Origin: Arthrobacter sp. C9C5
GTDB lineage: Bacteria; Actinomycetota; Actinomycetes; Actinomycetales; Micrococcaceae
Reading direction: 5' to 3'
Length of the DNA stretch: 64,000 nucleotides
Assembly: GCF_013359735.1 (NCBI RefSeq)
Contig: NZ_JABFMX010000020.1
Location: 1-64,000, forward strand
How positions within the stretch are numbered: position 1 is the stretch's first letter; each line of letters begins with the position of its first letter. Both the position numbers and the translations under genes were made by a program. This document shows positions 1 through 7,568 of the stretch, one piece after another. A model generated the notes under the pieces. It had not been told where the DNA came from and did no database searches. It worked only from the letters and a program-made list of their open reading frames with translations.

Positions 1-85
1 GCCCTCGCAGCCTAGGCTCTTACTTAGCCAGTCCAACTTTCAGGGACCAGTTCATAAACTGCCGGGGGCTTTTCGATGGCCGGAT

Positions 86-685
86 TCAGGCGGGGAAGTC
101 GCCGCGCTTGACCTGGGGCTTGGGAAGGCGGAGGCGGCGGAACTGCAGGGAGCGCATGGAGCCGTACCAGACGGTGCCCCGCTCCACCTCACCGAACTTC
201 TCGGCCAGGCGCTTCTTGAGCTTCCGGGACAGGATGAAGACGTCCACGAAGACGGCCAGGAACATGACCCAGAAACCGCCAAGGACGTAGATCATCTGTT
301 CGCTGCTCGCCGGGACCAGCAGGGAGATGATCACGAAGACGAGGGCGCCGAACATCAGGTATTCGCCAAGGCTGAAACGGGCGTCCACGTAGTCGCGGGC
401 GAAGCGCTTCTGCGGCCCCTTGTCGCGCAGCGGCAGGAACTTCTCGTCACCGGTATCCATGGCCTGGCGCATCTTGAGGCGCTGGTCCGCGATCGCCGTG
501 CGCTCGGCCGCCCGGGAGGCCTTGCGGTCCTCCGGAACCAAGGGGCGCTTGCGGGCAGCCACCTGGGCGCTCCGCTTGGGCGTGGGTGCGCCCTTGCCGA
601 TGGCGGCGTCCCGGGCTGCTGCCTCGGCCACCTGCTGGTCAACTACGTCCTGCGCCAGGGGCGCTTCCTTTTTACGTCCAAACAC
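86..685 (-). CDS. DUF3043 family membrane protein
   Basis: A 199-residue protein of unknown function. The GTG at 685 is chosen because the protein then opens VFGRKKEAP, as relatives do, and because a TATTCT box (minus strand, 697-692) lies six bases upstream, a leaderless arrangement. An upstream ATG at 874 would run into the divergent peptidase gene. The first 100 residues are charged and soluble, rich in K/R/A. Two adjacent hydrophobic segments follow (YLMFGALVFVIISLL and a second ending FILSRKL), then a basic tail of about 45 residues, so it is probably a small inner-membrane protein with cytoplasmic ends. Family assignment (DUF3043) is by recognition of overall form; no catalytic motif is visible. 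Confidence 0.8.
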   Translation of the reverse strand: MFGRKKEAPLAQDVVDQQVAEAAARDAAIGKGAPTPKRSAQVAARKRPLVPEDRKASRAAERTAIADQRLKMRQAMDTGDEKFLPLRDKGPQKRFARDYVDARFSLGEYLMFGALVFVIISLLVPASSEQMIYVLGGFWVMFLAVFVDVFILSRKLKKRLAEKFGEVERGTVWYGSMRSLQFRRLRLPKPQVKRGDFPA

Positions 686-826
686 CCCTAAAGAATACCC
701 TGCGGCGGCGCGCCCGAGACCCAGCCCACACCCGGCCGGGAGCGCGGTGATCCCAGCCGCAAATCGCGCCGTTGTCAGCGCCGGGGGAGACGCGTCCCGG
801 GCCGCCGCCGGAGCGCCGTGGCGCAT

Positions 827-854
827 TTGTCGTGATGCCGGACACGGGTAGTGT
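827..854 (+). promoter_or_regulatory. leaderless promoter of the M20 peptidase
   Basis: TTGTCG (827-832) and TAGTGT (849-854) are separated by 16 bases. Transcription would start about seven bases beyond the -10 box, on the ATG at 862. Confidence 0.5.
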
Positions 855-861
855 TTTGGCC

Positions 862-2286
862 ATGACTTCATCACCCGCGGGGACCCCGCAGCCCTCAGCC
901 GTCGGCTCCATCGATGCCGCCGCCCTCCGCCAGGCCGTTACCGAATCCTTTGACGCCACCGTCGAGCAGTTGAAGGCGCTCGTTGCGATCCCGGGCATCG
1001 CCTGGCCCAGCTTCGATCCTGCTCCGCTGAACGCCAGCGCCGACGCCGTCGCCGAACTGGTCCGCGCCAGCGGGTTCGGGGACGTCCGGATCCTGCGCTG
1101 CGACAAGGAGGATGGCACCCCCGGCGGGCCCGCCGTCGTCGCACGCCGCCCCGCCGCAGCCGGCAAGCCCACCATCCTGCTCTATGCCCACCACGACGTC
1201 CAGCCGACCGGCGACCTCGCGCTCTGGGAAACCGAGCCGTTCACCGCCGTCGAACGCGACGGCCGCCTCTACGGCCGCGGCGCCGCGGATGACAAGGCAG
1301 GGATCCTGGCCCACGTCGCCGCCTACTCCGCCGTGACCCGGGTGCTGGGGGAGGAACTGGGCCTGGGCGTGACCTTCTTCTTCGAAGGCGAGGAAGAAGC
1401 AGGCTCACCCACGTTCCGTTCCTTCCTGGAAACCCACCAGGAACTGCTGCGCTCCGACGTGATCGTCGTCGCCGATTCGTCCAACTGGAAGGTCGGCATC
1501 CCGGCCCTCACCACCAGCCTGCGCGGCCTGGTGGACGGCACCATCGAGGTCAAGGTGCTGGACCACGCCGTCCACTCCGGCATGTTCGGCGGCCCCGTGC
1601 TGGATGCCCCGACCCTGCTGGCGCAGCTGATCGCCACCCTGCACGACGACGAAGGCAGCGTGGCGATCGAGGGACTCGTCAGCCGTGACGACGCCGAAGT
1701 CGACCTCACCGAAGAGGAGTACCGCAAGGACGCCTCCGTGCTCGACGGCGTCAAGCTGGCCGGCACCGGCACCATCGCCTCGCGCATGTGGACCAAGCCC
1801 GCACTGTCCATCATCGGCTTCGACGCCCCCGCCGTGGACGTCGCCTCCAACACCCTGCTGCCGCGTGCCCGTGCCAAGTTCAGCCTGCGGCTCGCCCCCG
1901 GCCAGGACCCGGCCGAGGCCATGGAAGCGGTACGCCGGCACGTCGAGACCCACGCGCCGTTCGGCGCCGAGGTGGTGTTCACCCCGGGGGAGAGCGGCAA
2001 CGCCTTCCTCACGGACACCACCTCCACCGCCGCCGGCATGGCGATGTGGGCGCTCGGTGAGGCCTGGGGCGTGCCGGCCGTCGAGACCGGGATCGGCGGT
2101 TCCATCCCGTTCATCGCCGACCTGACCGAGCTGTACCCGGACGTGCAGATCCTGGTCACCGGCGTGGAGGACCCCGATTCGCGGGCGCACAGCGCCAACG
2201 AGTCGCTCCACCTCGGCGACTTCCGGAACGCAATCGTGGCCGAGGCGTTCCTGCTGGCCCGGTTGAACGCGGAAGGCCTGGCCTGA
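862..2286 (+). CDS. M20 family metallopeptidase (dipeptidase-like)
   Basis: A zinc-dependent amino-/dipeptidase of the M20/M28 fold, 474 residues. The metal-binding motifs are in order: AHHDVQP, GRGAADDK and FFFEGEEEAGSP (general base Glu and metal Glu), with the lid/dimerisation domain between about residues 190 and 330 and a C-terminal metal His in DPDSRAHSANE. Start: ATG at 862, seven bases after a TAGTGT -10 box; an earlier in-frame ATG at 772 would place the start upstream of this promoter. Likely a cytoplasmic peptidase acting on short peptides; substrate cannot be read from the sequence. It stands alone, divergent from the DUF3043 gene. A second, unrelated-looking M20 member lies at the right end of the window. 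Confidence 0.9.
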   Translation: MTSSPAGTPQPSAVGSIDAAALRQAVTESFDATVEQLKALVAIPGIAWPSFDPAPLNASADAVAELVRASGFGDVRILRCDKEDGTPGGPAVVARRPAAAGKPTILLYAHHDVQPTGDLALWETEPFTAVERDGRLYGRGAADDKAGILAHVAAYSAVTRVLGEELGLGVTFFFEGEEEAGSPTFRSFLETHQELLRSDVIVVADSSNWKVGIPALTTSLRGLVDGTIEVKVLDHAVHSGMFGGPVLDAPTLLAQLIATLHDDEGSVAIEGLVSRDDAEVDLTEEEYRKDASVLDGVKLAGTGTIASRMWTKPALSIIGFDAPAVDVASNTLLPRARAKFSLRLAPGQDPAEAMEAVRRHVETHAPFGAEVVFTPGESGNAFLTDTTSTAAGMAMWALGEAWGVPAVETGIGGSIPFIADLTELYPDVQILVTGVEDPDSRAHSANESLHLGDFRNAIVAEAFLLARLNAEGLA

Positions 2287-2311
2287 GCGGGAGGCGCCTG
2301 CGGCTGGACCG

Positions 2312-2341
2312 CCGGCTGGATCTCCGGCTGGATCTCCGGCT
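2312..2341. repeat. 12-bp tandem repeat downstream of the peptidase gene
   Basis: The unit CCGGCTGGATCT occurs twice in tandem (2312-2323, 2324-2335) and is followed by half a copy (CCGGCT). It lies in the intergenic gap before erpA and is not coding on either strand as far as can be judged. Confidence 0.8.
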
Positions 2342-2508
2342 CTGCCGGGTGGGCGTTTCCGGGGAACATCCAGCCGGCGTTGACGGTTACGTCAGGAGTT
2401 AGAGCTACACGTCTGATCGACGTAGCATGTAGCTATAGCCCATACCGTTTAAGTAGGGGCGGGCACCGCGCAGGCGGAGCCGCCACGACCGTCGTAAGAA
2501 GGTAGGCC

Positions 2509-2898
2509 ATGAGCACTACAACCAATGAAAACAGCGCCGACACCACCGTCCAGGCGGACCAGGAACTGGCCAGCCACGAGGTCCAGCTGACCGATGTGGC
2601 CGCCGGCAAGGTCCGCAGCCTGCTGGAACAGGAAGGCCGCACTGATCTTCGGCTCCGCGTTGCCGTGCAGCCGGGCGGTTGTTCCGGGCTGATCTACCAG
2701 CTGTACTTCGATGAGCGGCTCCTCGAGGGCGACGCCGTCCGAGACTACGACGGCGTCGAGGTCGTTGTCGACAAGATGAGCGTCCCCTACCTCAGCGGCG
2801 CGAGCATCGACTTCGAGGACACCATCTCGAAGCAGGGCTTCACCATCGACAACCCGAATGCGGGAGGATCCTGCGCCTGCGGGGACTCCTTCCACTAA
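2509..2898 (+). CDS. erpA: iron-sulfur cluster insertion protein (A-type carrier)
   Basis: A-type Fe-S carrier of the HesB/IscA/ErpA family, 129 residues, which hands [Fe-S] clusters to apo-enzymes. The three ligand cysteines are present: one in QPGGCSG and two in the C-terminal SCACGDSFH (Cys-x-Cys). The first 20 residues are a family-variable tail. The ATG is preceded by GAAGGT, a fair Shine-Dalgarno. The 220-base upstream gap contains a TTGACG hexamer at 2380 that could serve as a -35, but no convincing -10 is paired with it. The gene sits upstream of cytochrome oxidase genes, as in other actinobacteria, and is closed by a strong terminator, so it is probably monocistronic. Confidence 0.93.
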   Translation: MSTTTNENSADTTVQADQELASHEVQLTDVAAGKVRSLLEQEGRTDLRLRVAVQPGGCSGLIYQLYFDERLLEGDAVRDYDGVEVVVDKMSVPYLSGASIDFEDTISKQGFTIDNPNAGGSCACGDSFH

Positions 2899-2901
2899 GG
2901 C

Positions 2902-2930
2902 CTAAGGCCGGGCAATCAGCCCGGCCTTAG
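2902..2930 (+). terminator. terminator after erpA
   Basis: A perfect 12-bp stem (CTAAGGCCGGGC / GCCCGGCCTTAG) with loop AATCA begins four bases after the erpA stop. Confidence 0.85.
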
Positions 2931-3103
2931 TGCCGTCCAAGGGACGGTCGCCGGAACCGCCGAAAACTCCATCGAGGCACGGCGCGGACATGTGGGCGAA
3001 AACTCGCGGGGAGCGGTAAGCTCTACATCGAGTAGTAAAACTTTTAGTGTGCCCGGAACGCCGACGGCGGCCGGGCGACAGCAACAAGTAGGAAGGGCCG
3101 TCT

Positions 3104-3976
3104 GTGAGTTCGCAGAACCGAACCGGCAGCCGACGCAAACAGATCACTACGATCACTGGCTTGGCACTAGCCGGCGCGTTGGCTTTGACTGGATGTTCAC
3201 CAGAGGTACAGAAAGGGTGGCTGCCCACTGAGCGTGGCACCACCAACCACACTGACCGCATCATGGACCTCTGGGTCAACTCATGGATTGCCGCGCTGGT
3301 CGTCGGCATCATTACCTGGGGCTTGTTGATCTGGTGCATCGTCGCTTACCGGCGGCGGAAGGGCACCGTAGGGTTCCCCCGCCAGAACAGTTTCAACCTG
3401 CCCCTCGAGGTCTTCTACCTGACGATCCCGCTCTTCATGGTCCTGGTGTTCTTCTACTTCACCGACCGCGACCAGCAGGCGATCGACAACCGTGACCAGC
3501 CGGCCGACGTCGTCGTCGACGTCCGCGCCAAGCAGTGGGCCTGGGACTTCAACTACAAGAAGGGCGACGTCGTTACCGACGACGTCCACGAGGCCGGCGT
3601 CCAGGCGCACCTCACCGGCAACAACGTGGACAAGGAAAAGCTGCCCACGCTCTACCTGCCGGTCAACAAGTCGGTTGACCTCGAGCTGAACGCCCGCGAC
3701 GTCATCCACTCCTTCTGGGTTCCCGCCTTCCTGCAGAAGCGCGACATGATCCCGGGCAAGACCAACTACATCCGGTTCACCCCCACCAAAGAGGGAACCT
3801 ACGACGGCAAATGTGCCGAACTCTGTGGTGAGTACCACTCCGAAATGCTGTTCCGCGTGAAGGTTGTCTCCGATTCGGAGTTCAAGGCCCACCTGGACCA
3901 GCTCCGCCAGGACGGCAACACCGGACTGCTCGGCGAAGAGTACGACCGCAACCCGGCCCCGACCGAGAACAAGTAA
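3104..3976 (+). CDS. ctaC: cytochrome c oxidase subunit II
   Basis: Subunit II of the aa3-type terminal oxidase; it carries the CuA centre that accepts electrons from the bcc complex. 290 residues. A lipoprotein signal with lipobox LTGC puts the modified Cys at residue 31; two membrane helices follow (about 60-82 and 100-120), then a periplasmic cupredoxin domain. CuA ligands are all visible: His202, Cys237, Cys241, His245, Met248 with the CAELCGEYHSEM motif. Start is GTG 3104, with AGGAAGG about six bases upstream. The gene is first in ctaC-ctaD-ctaF (12-base gap to ctaD). Its promoter must lie in 2931-3103; TAGTGT at 3045 is a candidate -10 without a clear -35. Confidence 0.97.
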   Translation: MSSQNRTGSRRKQITTITGLALAGALALTGCSPEVQKGWLPTERGTTNHTDRIMDLWVNSWIAALVVGIITWGLLIWCIVAYRRRKGTVGFPRQNSFNLPLEVFYLTIPLFMVLVFFYFTDRDQQAIDNRDQPADVVVDVRAKQWAWDFNYKKGDVVTDDVHEAGVQAHLTGNNVDKEKLPTLYLPVNKSVDLELNARDVIHSFWVPAFLQKRDMIPGKTNYIRFTPTKEGTYDGKCAELCGEYHSEMLFRVKVVSDSEFKAHLDQLRQDGNTGLLGEEYDRNPAPTENK

Positions 3977-3988
3977 GGGGAGCGCGAC

Positions 3989-5713
3989 GTGGCAACGACC
4001 TACTCTCAGCCCTCCGGGATCCTTGAGGCTCCCGTAGTACCCAAATCCAAGGGGCGCATCGTCGTCAACTGGATCACCTCCACCGACCACAAGACCATCG
4101 GGTACATGTACCTGATCGCGTCCTTCGTGTTCTTCTGCTTCGGCGGCGTCATGGCGCTGCTGATCCGTGCAGAGCTCTTCGAGCCGGGCATGCAGATCCT
4201 GCAGACCAAGGAACAGTACAACCAGCTCTTCACCATGCACGGCACCGTCATGCTGCTGATGTTCGCGACGCCGCTGTTCGCCGGCTTCGCCAACGTGATC
4301 ATGCCCCTGCAGATCGGCGCCCCCGACGTCGCCTTCCCGCGGCTGAACGCGCTGGCCTTCTGGTTCTTCCTGTTCGGCTCCACGATCGCCGTCTCCGGCT
4401 TCATCACCCCGCAGGGTGCGGCGTCGTTCGGCTGGTTCGCGTACGCGCCGCTGTCCAACACGACCTTCAGCCCTGGCGTGGGCGGTGACCTCTGGGTCTT
4501 CGGCCTGGCGCTCTCCGGCTTCGGCACCATCCTCGGCGCGGTCAACTTCATCACCACGATCATCTGCATGCGCGCTCCGGGCATGACCATGTGGCGGATG
4601 CCGATCTTCACCTGGAACACCCTGGTCACCGCCATCCTGGTGCTTATGGCCTTCCCGCCCCTGGCCGCCGCCCTGTTCGCCCTTGGCGCGGACCGCCGCT
4701 TCGGCGCGCACATCTTCGATCCGGAAAACGGCGGAGCCGTCCTCTGGCAGCACCTGTTCTGGTTCTTCGGCCACCCCGAGGTGTACATCATCGCGCTGCC
4801 GTTCTTCGGCATCGTGTCCGAGATCTTCCCGGTCTTCAGCCGCAAGCCGATCTTCGGCTACAAGGGCCTGGTCTACGCGACCATCTCCATCGCCGCACTG
4901 TCCGTGACCGTGTGGGCCCACCACATGTACGTCACCGGCTCGGTCCTGCTGCCGTTCTTCTCCTTCATGACGATGCTGATCGCGGTTCCCACCGGCGTGA
5001 AGTTCTTCAACTGGATCGGCACCATGTGGCGGGGTTCCATCACCTTTGAAACCCCGATGCTCTGGAGCATCGGCTTCCTGGCGACCTTCCTCTTCGGCGG
5101 CCTGACCGGCATCATCCTGGCTTCACCGCCGCTGGACTTCCACGTGTCGGACTCCTACTTCGTCGTGGCGCACTTCCACTACGTGGTCTTCGGCACCGTG
5201 GTGTTCGCCATGTTCGCAGGCTTCTACTTCTGGTGGCCGAAGTGGACCGGCAAGATGCTCAACGAGCGCCTTGGCAAGATCCACTTCTGGATGCTCTTCC
5301 TGGGCTTCCACGGCACCTTCCTCATCCAGCACTGGCTCGGCGTCGAGGGCATGCCCCGCCGCTATGCGGACTACATGCCGCAGGACAACTTCACCTGGAT
5401 GAACCAGTTCTCCACCTACTCGTCCTTCCTCCTGGGTGCTTCGCTGATCCCGTTCTTCTGGAACGTCTACATCACCTGGCGGAGCAACGAGCGGGTTACG
5501 GTCGATGACCCTTGGGGCTTCGGCGCCTCGCTCGAATGGGCGACGTCCTGCCCGCCGCCGCGGCACAACTTCACCTCGCTGCCGCGGATCCGCTCGGAGC
5601 GTCCTGCCCTGGACCTGCACCACCCGGAACTCTCCCAGTACTACACCGTCGACTCTCCTGCCCCGGCAGCAGCGGCGCTCGGTAACGCCGACCAGAAGGA
5701 TCAAGCCAAGTGA
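3989..5713 (+). CDS. ctaD: cytochrome c oxidase subunit I
   Basis: Catalytic heme-copper subunit I, 574 residues, which reduces O2 to water and pumps protons. Twelve hydrophobic segments are evident. Ligands: His84 (HGTVM) and His397 for the low-spin heme a, His395 for heme a3, and His262, His311, His312 for CuB, with Tyr266 in GHPEVY available for the His-Tyr cross-link of A-family oxidases. Start GTG 3989 with GGGGAG six bases upstream. The stop overlaps the ctaF start by four bases (GTGA). In M. tuberculosis ctaD lies elsewhere in the genome; here it is inside the ctaC-ctaF unit. Confidence 0.98.
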   Translation: MATTYSQPSGILEAPVVPKSKGRIVVNWITSTDHKTIGYMYLIASFVFFCFGGVMALLIRAELFEPGMQILQTKEQYNQLFTMHGTVMLLMFATPLFAGFANVIMPLQIGAPDVAFPRLNALAFWFFLFGSTIAVSGFITPQGAASFGWFAYAPLSNTTFSPGVGGDLWVFGLALSGFGTILGAVNFITTIICMRAPGMTMWRMPIFTWNTLVTAILVLMAFPPLAAALFALGADRRFGAHIFDPENGGAVLWQHLFWFFGHPEVYIIALPFFGIVSEIFPVFSRKPIFGYKGLVYATISIAALSVTVWAHHMYVTGSVLLPFFSFMTMLIAVPTGVKFFNWIGTMWRGSITFETPMLWSIGFLATFLFGGLTGIILASPPLDFHVSDSYFVVAHFHYVVFGTVVFAMFAGFYFWWPKWTGKMLNERLGKIHFWMLFLGFHGTFLIQHWLGVEGMPRRYADYMPQDNFTWMNQFSTYSSFLLGASLIPFFWNVYITWRSNERVTVDDPWGFGASLEWATSCPPPRHNFTSLPRIRSERPALDLHHPELSQYYTVDSPAPAAAALGNADQKDQAK

Positions 5714-6111
5714 AAATCGAATCACGGATTTTTGGATTCGGAGTCTTCTTCTTCATCCCGGTCTCGATGGTCTACGGTTTCCTGACCGGTTGGTCGGAGT
5801 GGGTCGGCATACTCGGAGTCCTCCTGCTCGGCGGGCTGGCTGGCATGATCGGCGCGTACCTGGGCTTCACCGGCAAGCGCGTGGGCCTGCGCCCCGAGGA
5901 CCGCAGCGACGCTGAGATCCACGAAGGCGCCGGCGAACAGGGCCACTTCAGCCCTTGGAGCTGGTGGCCGCTGGTTCTCGGCCTTGCCTGCGCTGGCGGG
6001 TTCCTTGGCCTGGCCGTGGGTTTCTGGATCACGTTCATCGCCGGCGGCCTGGCCGTGGTGGCGCTCGTGGGCTGGGTTTACGAGTACAGCCGCGGTGACC
6101 ACGCGCACTAG
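5710..6111 (+). CDS. ctaF: cytochrome c oxidase subunit IV (actinobacterial)
   Basis: Small accessory subunit of the actinobacterial aa3 oxidase, 133 residues, mostly membrane. Two hydrophobic hairpins (about residues 5-50 and 85-125) flank a polar loop with [20 protein letters not shown], characteristic of this subunit. GTG start inside the end of ctaD (GTGA overlap), so translation is coupled. Last gene of the oxidase operon before a very strong hairpin. Confidence 0.93.
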   Translation: MKIESRIFGFGVFFFIPVSMVYGFLTGWSEWVGILGVLLLGGLAGMIGAYLGFTGKRVGLRPEDRSDAEIHEGAGEQGHFSPWSWWPLVLGLACAGGFLGLAVGFWITFIAGGLAVVALVGWVYEYSRGDHAH

Positions 6112-6129
6112 CGCCTGGCACTGACAACG

Positions 6130-6171
6130 ACGACGGCGGGCCCCCACCATTTGGTGGGGGCCCGCCGTCGT
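6130..6171 (+). terminator. terminator after ctaCDF
   Basis: Perfect 19-bp GC-rich stem (6130-6148 with 6153-6171), loop ATTT, followed by TTTGCG. It separates the oxidase operon from the convergent HPr gene and could work in both directions. Confidence 0.9.
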
Positions 6172-6202
6172 TTGCGTATGCCCTGCGGGCCGCGTCGGCC
6201 GG

Positions 6203-6493
6203 TCAGCCGGACTGGGACTCGAGCAGGGCGCAGAGGTCCGTGAGGGCGCGCTCAGCGTCGGCGAGGCTCGAATCGTCCGGGACAGTCTCCGGCCGGACGG
6301 CCAGTTCCACTTCACACCCGCAGGCGAAGTCCTCGGTCATGACCTCCAGCAGCGACCGCGCATCCACGCCCGGCCTGCCGTCCTTGCTGATCGTGACGGC
6401 GAATCCGGTCTGCGTCACGGCCCGGACAAACGCGGCCGCCGGGCGGGCGTGCAGTCCGATCGAGGCCTGGACGACCGCCTTGCGTGCTGGCAA
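6203..6493 (-). CDS. ptsH: phosphocarrier protein HPr
   Basis: HPr of the phosphoenolpyruvate:sugar phosphotransferase system, 96 residues. The phosphorylatable His15 lies in GLHARPAA; Ser47 in DARSLLEVM matches the regulatory serine region. Start TTG 6493, with AGGGAG about seven bases upstream; no ATG gives a better fit. It stands alone, without EI or EII genes nearby, and is divergent from a DasR/NagR-like GntR regulator with a dre-like operator between the two. In streptomycetes ptsH is a known DasR-regulon gene, so control by the neighbour is likely. Confidence 0.93.
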   Translation of the reverse strand: MPARKAVVQASIGLHARPAAAFVRAVTQTGFAVTISKDGRPGVDARSLLEVMTEDFACGCEVELAVRPETVPDDSSLADAERALTDLCALLESQSG

Positions 6494-6636
6494 TGGAACT
6501 CCCTAAAACGTCTGTCGCCGGGCTGTGCCGGCCGGGTGCTTTTTTCGCCCGCCACCGGGTCCGGAAACGACAGGCCGGCGGGGCGCATATCCAGCGTAGC
6601 CGGGGGAGAAGTTCCGGGCGAACCGGGTAGCTTGGG

Positions 6637-6648
6637 TGGTCTAGACCT
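6637..6648. promoter_or_regulatory. dre-like operator for a DasR/NagR regulator
   Basis: TGGTCTAGACCT contains the perfect palindrome GGTCTAGACC (6638-6647), the core of the DasR-responsive element consensus. It lies between divergent ptsH and the GntR gene and overlaps where a -35 for the regulator would sit. Confidence 0.7.
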
Positions 6649-6663
6649 GCCGGTAAAGTGCCC

Positions 6664-6711
6664 TAGGCTTAAGGCATGAACTATTGCAGCAGGCGCCTCC
6701 GTGGGCTCTAA
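6664..6711 (+). other. possible leaderless leader ORF upstream of the GntR gene
   Basis: TAGGCT (6664-6669) is followed after six bases by ATG 6676, opening an 11-codon frame (MNYCSRRLRGL) that stops at 6711. The frame overlaps the GTG start of the regulator at 6701 in another phase, so translation of the regulator could be coupled to it. Small and unproven. Confidence 0.35.
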
Positions 6712-7489
6712 CGCGGCCCGGATGTCCGGCGACATCGACCGGAACAGCGGCACCCCCATCTACGTCCAGCTCCGCGAGATCCTCCGCGCCCACATTGCCA
6801 GCTCCTGCCCGCCGGGCTCGGCGCTTCCCTCCGAACGGGACCTCTCCGAACGGTTCGGCCTGGCCAGGATGACGGTGCGCCAGGCCATCGATGCGCTCGT
6901 GGGCGAAGAGGTGATCGAGCGCGTGGTGGGCCTTGGCACGTTCGTCCGCAAGCCGAAGCTGGACCTCCAGGTCAAACTGACCTCGTACAGCGAGGAGATG
7001 CAGCGACGCGGTATGGTCCCGGCCGCCAAGGTGCTCAGCTTCGAGCAGATCAACGCCAGCGCTTTCCTGGCCCGCGAACTGCAGCTCGAAGAGGGCACCC
7101 CGCTGGTGCGGTTCCGTCGCCTCCTGCTGGCGGACAGTGAGCCAATGAGCGTGGACGAGAACTTCATCCCCGCGCACCGCGTGCCGGGACTGCTCGACGG
7201 CGAGCCGCCGACGTCGCTCTACAACGTCCTGAGCGAGCGGTACGGCCTGGTGATGGAGTGGGGTGAGGACATGATCGAAGCGACGGCGGCGTCCCCGTCC
7301 ACGGCGCGTCTGCTCAACGTGGAGGTGGGCTCACCGCTGCTGAAAATCCAGCGCCACGCCTTCGTGGCCCGCGCCATGGTCGACTACTCGGTCTCCTACT
7401 ACCGGGCGGACCGCTACAAGCTCTGGGTGCCGCTGCAGCGCCCGGGCGTCCGTCCCACACGGAACTACGCCTCCGGCTACCGCCCCTGA
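6701..7489 (+). CDS. GntR/HutC-family regulator, DasR/NagR-like
   Basis: Transcriptional regulator, 262 residues. The N-terminal winged helix (about 20-88) contains PIYVQLREIL, LPSERDLSERFGLARMTVRQA and GLGTFVRKPK; a UTRA effector domain follows, with LTSYSEEMQRRGMVP, the start typical of DasR/NagR proteins, and an ending YYRADRYKLWVPLQRP. DasR-type regulators sense phosphorylated amino sugars such as glucosamine-6-phosphate and control PTS and chitin/GlcNAc genes. Start GTG 6701 is used; ATG 6722 is a possible alternative. A dre-like palindrome 53 bases upstream supports autoregulation and control of ptsH. Effector identity is inferred, not shown. Confidence 0.85.
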   Translation: MGSNAARMSGDIDRNSGTPIYVQLREILRAHIASSCPPGSALPSERDLSERFGLARMTVRQAIDALVGEEVIERVVGLGTFVRKPKLDLQVKLTSYSEEMQRRGMVPAAKVLSFEQINASAFLARELQLEEGTPLVRFRRLLLADSEPMSVDENFIPAHRVPGLLDGEPPTSLYNVLSERYGLVMEWGEDMIEATAASPSTARLLNVEVGSPLLKIQRHAFVARAMVDYSVSYYRADRYKLWVPLQRPGVRPTRNYASGYRP

Positions 7490-7516
7490 CAGGCAGCGCG
7501 GGGCCCTTGGATACGC

Positions 7517-7550
7517 AGAAAGGCCCGGTCCTGGTGGACCGGGCCTTTCT
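7517..7550. terminator. bidirectional terminator between the GntR gene and qcrB
   Basis: Perfect 15-bp stem (AGAAAGGCCCGGTCC / GGACCGGGCCTTTCT), loop TGGT. It lies between two convergent genes. Confidence 0.88.
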
Positions 7551-7568
7551 GTTAGCTAACGCCGTGTC

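Noticed and set aside
6119-6127. CACTGACAA, the reverse complement of the PafBC (RecA-NDp) core TTGTCAGTG.
   Set aside because: On the minus strand it is followed after 8 bases by TAGTGC, which misses the final T of the -10, and it would direct antisense transcription into ctaF with no gene downstream.
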